Below are positions 63,858-64,000 of a stretch of 64,000 bases of DNA, in pieces; the first letter of the stretch is position 1; every line of letters begins with the position of its first letter. The stretch is from Nocardia fluminea (GTDB taxonomy: Bacteria > Actinomycetota > Actinomycetes > Mycobacteriales > Mycobacteriaceae). The notes beneath the pieces were generated by a model that saw only the letters and a program-made list of their open reading frames with translations, searched no databases and was not told the DNA's origin. Made by a program: the position numbers and the translations under genes. The stretch is taken from positions 248,001 to 312,000 of the forward strand of contig NZ_PJMW01000002.1 in the NCBI RefSeq assembly GCF_002846365.1. The letters run 5' to 3'.

Positions 63858-64000
63858 TCAGTGCGAGTAGTCGCGGAAGGTCATGACGCCTCCGACCAGG
63901 ACTACCACCACCGTGAGGATGTAGACGGTGACGCGAAACCAGGTCGGCCCGTAGTAACTGACCGCCATCGACGCGCCCAACGCTGCGAGAATCAGCACCA
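63858..64000 (-). CDS. C-terminal part of a membrane protein (truncated by window end)
   Basis: A minus-strand frame open from the window edge to TGA (63858-63860) encodes about 46 residues with two hydrophobic segments (VLILAALGASMAVSYYG and VTVYILTVVVVLVGGVMTF) and the tail RDYSH. The hairpin of helices and the codon use look genuine; the family cannot be told from the fragment. Confidence 0.6.
   Translation of the reverse strand, partial: VLILAALGASMAVSYYGPTWFRVTVYILTVVVVLVGGVMTFRDYSH

Overview
The window is high-GC chromosomal DNA from a mycolic-acid-making actinomycete, most likely a Nocardia or close relative (inference). The reasons are: a single giant type I fatty acid synthase followed by acpS; a CmrA-type mycolate reductase; an LdtB-type lipoprotein L,D-transpeptidase; a DesA3-type desaturase with its reductase; and two blocks whose gene order matches Mycobacterium tuberculosis as I remember it (Rv2474c-Rv2478c, and Rv2509-Rv2511 through Rv2518c, Rv2520c/Rv2521 and Rv2523c/Rv2524c). 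I see no prophage, insertion sequence, integron or CRISPR array; coding style is uniform apart from a slightly AT-richer gene near 63.5 kb.

Layout. 0-9 kb: end of an AzlD exporter subunit, then a minus-strand block of conserved hypothetical, thioesterase, giant NAD-glutamate dehydrogenase, EttA ABC-F factor and SSB. 9-12 kb: a threonine-dehydratase-like protein without its catalytic lysine, coupled to a CopD/CtaG membrane protein; then tRNA-Arg. 12-20 kb: a two-gene deaminase/ABM-membrane operon, a drug-efflux MFS with an OmpA-like lipoprotein, a three-gene ABC exporter and small unknown genes. 20-24 kb: desaturase/reductase operon with a divergent FabR/DesT-type repressor and a visible operator. 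24-34 kb: UMF1 transporter, PadR-fadH pair, APH-like kinase, CmrA, a catalytically degenerate LysA homologue, HerA-like ATPase and oligoribonuclease. 34-44 kb: tRNA-His and tRNA-Lys, a CGNR regulator, cell-wall enzymes (LdtB, SLT lysozyme-like), LysE/LysG, MarR-pirin, Excalibur protein, DUF3618 and Bcp. 44-49 kb: TetR-DrrAB efflux and an exported-tail protein. 49-59 kb: acpS and fas. 59-64 kb: tRNA-Leu, a TetR/hydrolase regulon, ABM-like, OsmC and unknown proteins.

The strongest theme beyond gene content is transcriptional wiring readable from the DNA: six regulator/target pairs carry clear inverted repeats (FabR-type at desA3, three repeats upstream of fas, tandem GTTTA-N5-TAAAC at drrAB, AGTTGGTT/AACCAACT at pirin, TGTAATG/CATTACA at the CGNR gene, and one 21-bp motif shared three times between a TetR gene and an alpha/beta hydrolase). 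The second theme is two PLP-fold proteins in which the Schiff-base lysine is replaced by threonine. The LysA-like one also lacks the CESGD motif and sits inside an otherwise conserved cmrA-herA-orn neighbourhood; it is my best candidate for an undescribed function. All identifications are from sequence reading and memory of families; no database search was run.
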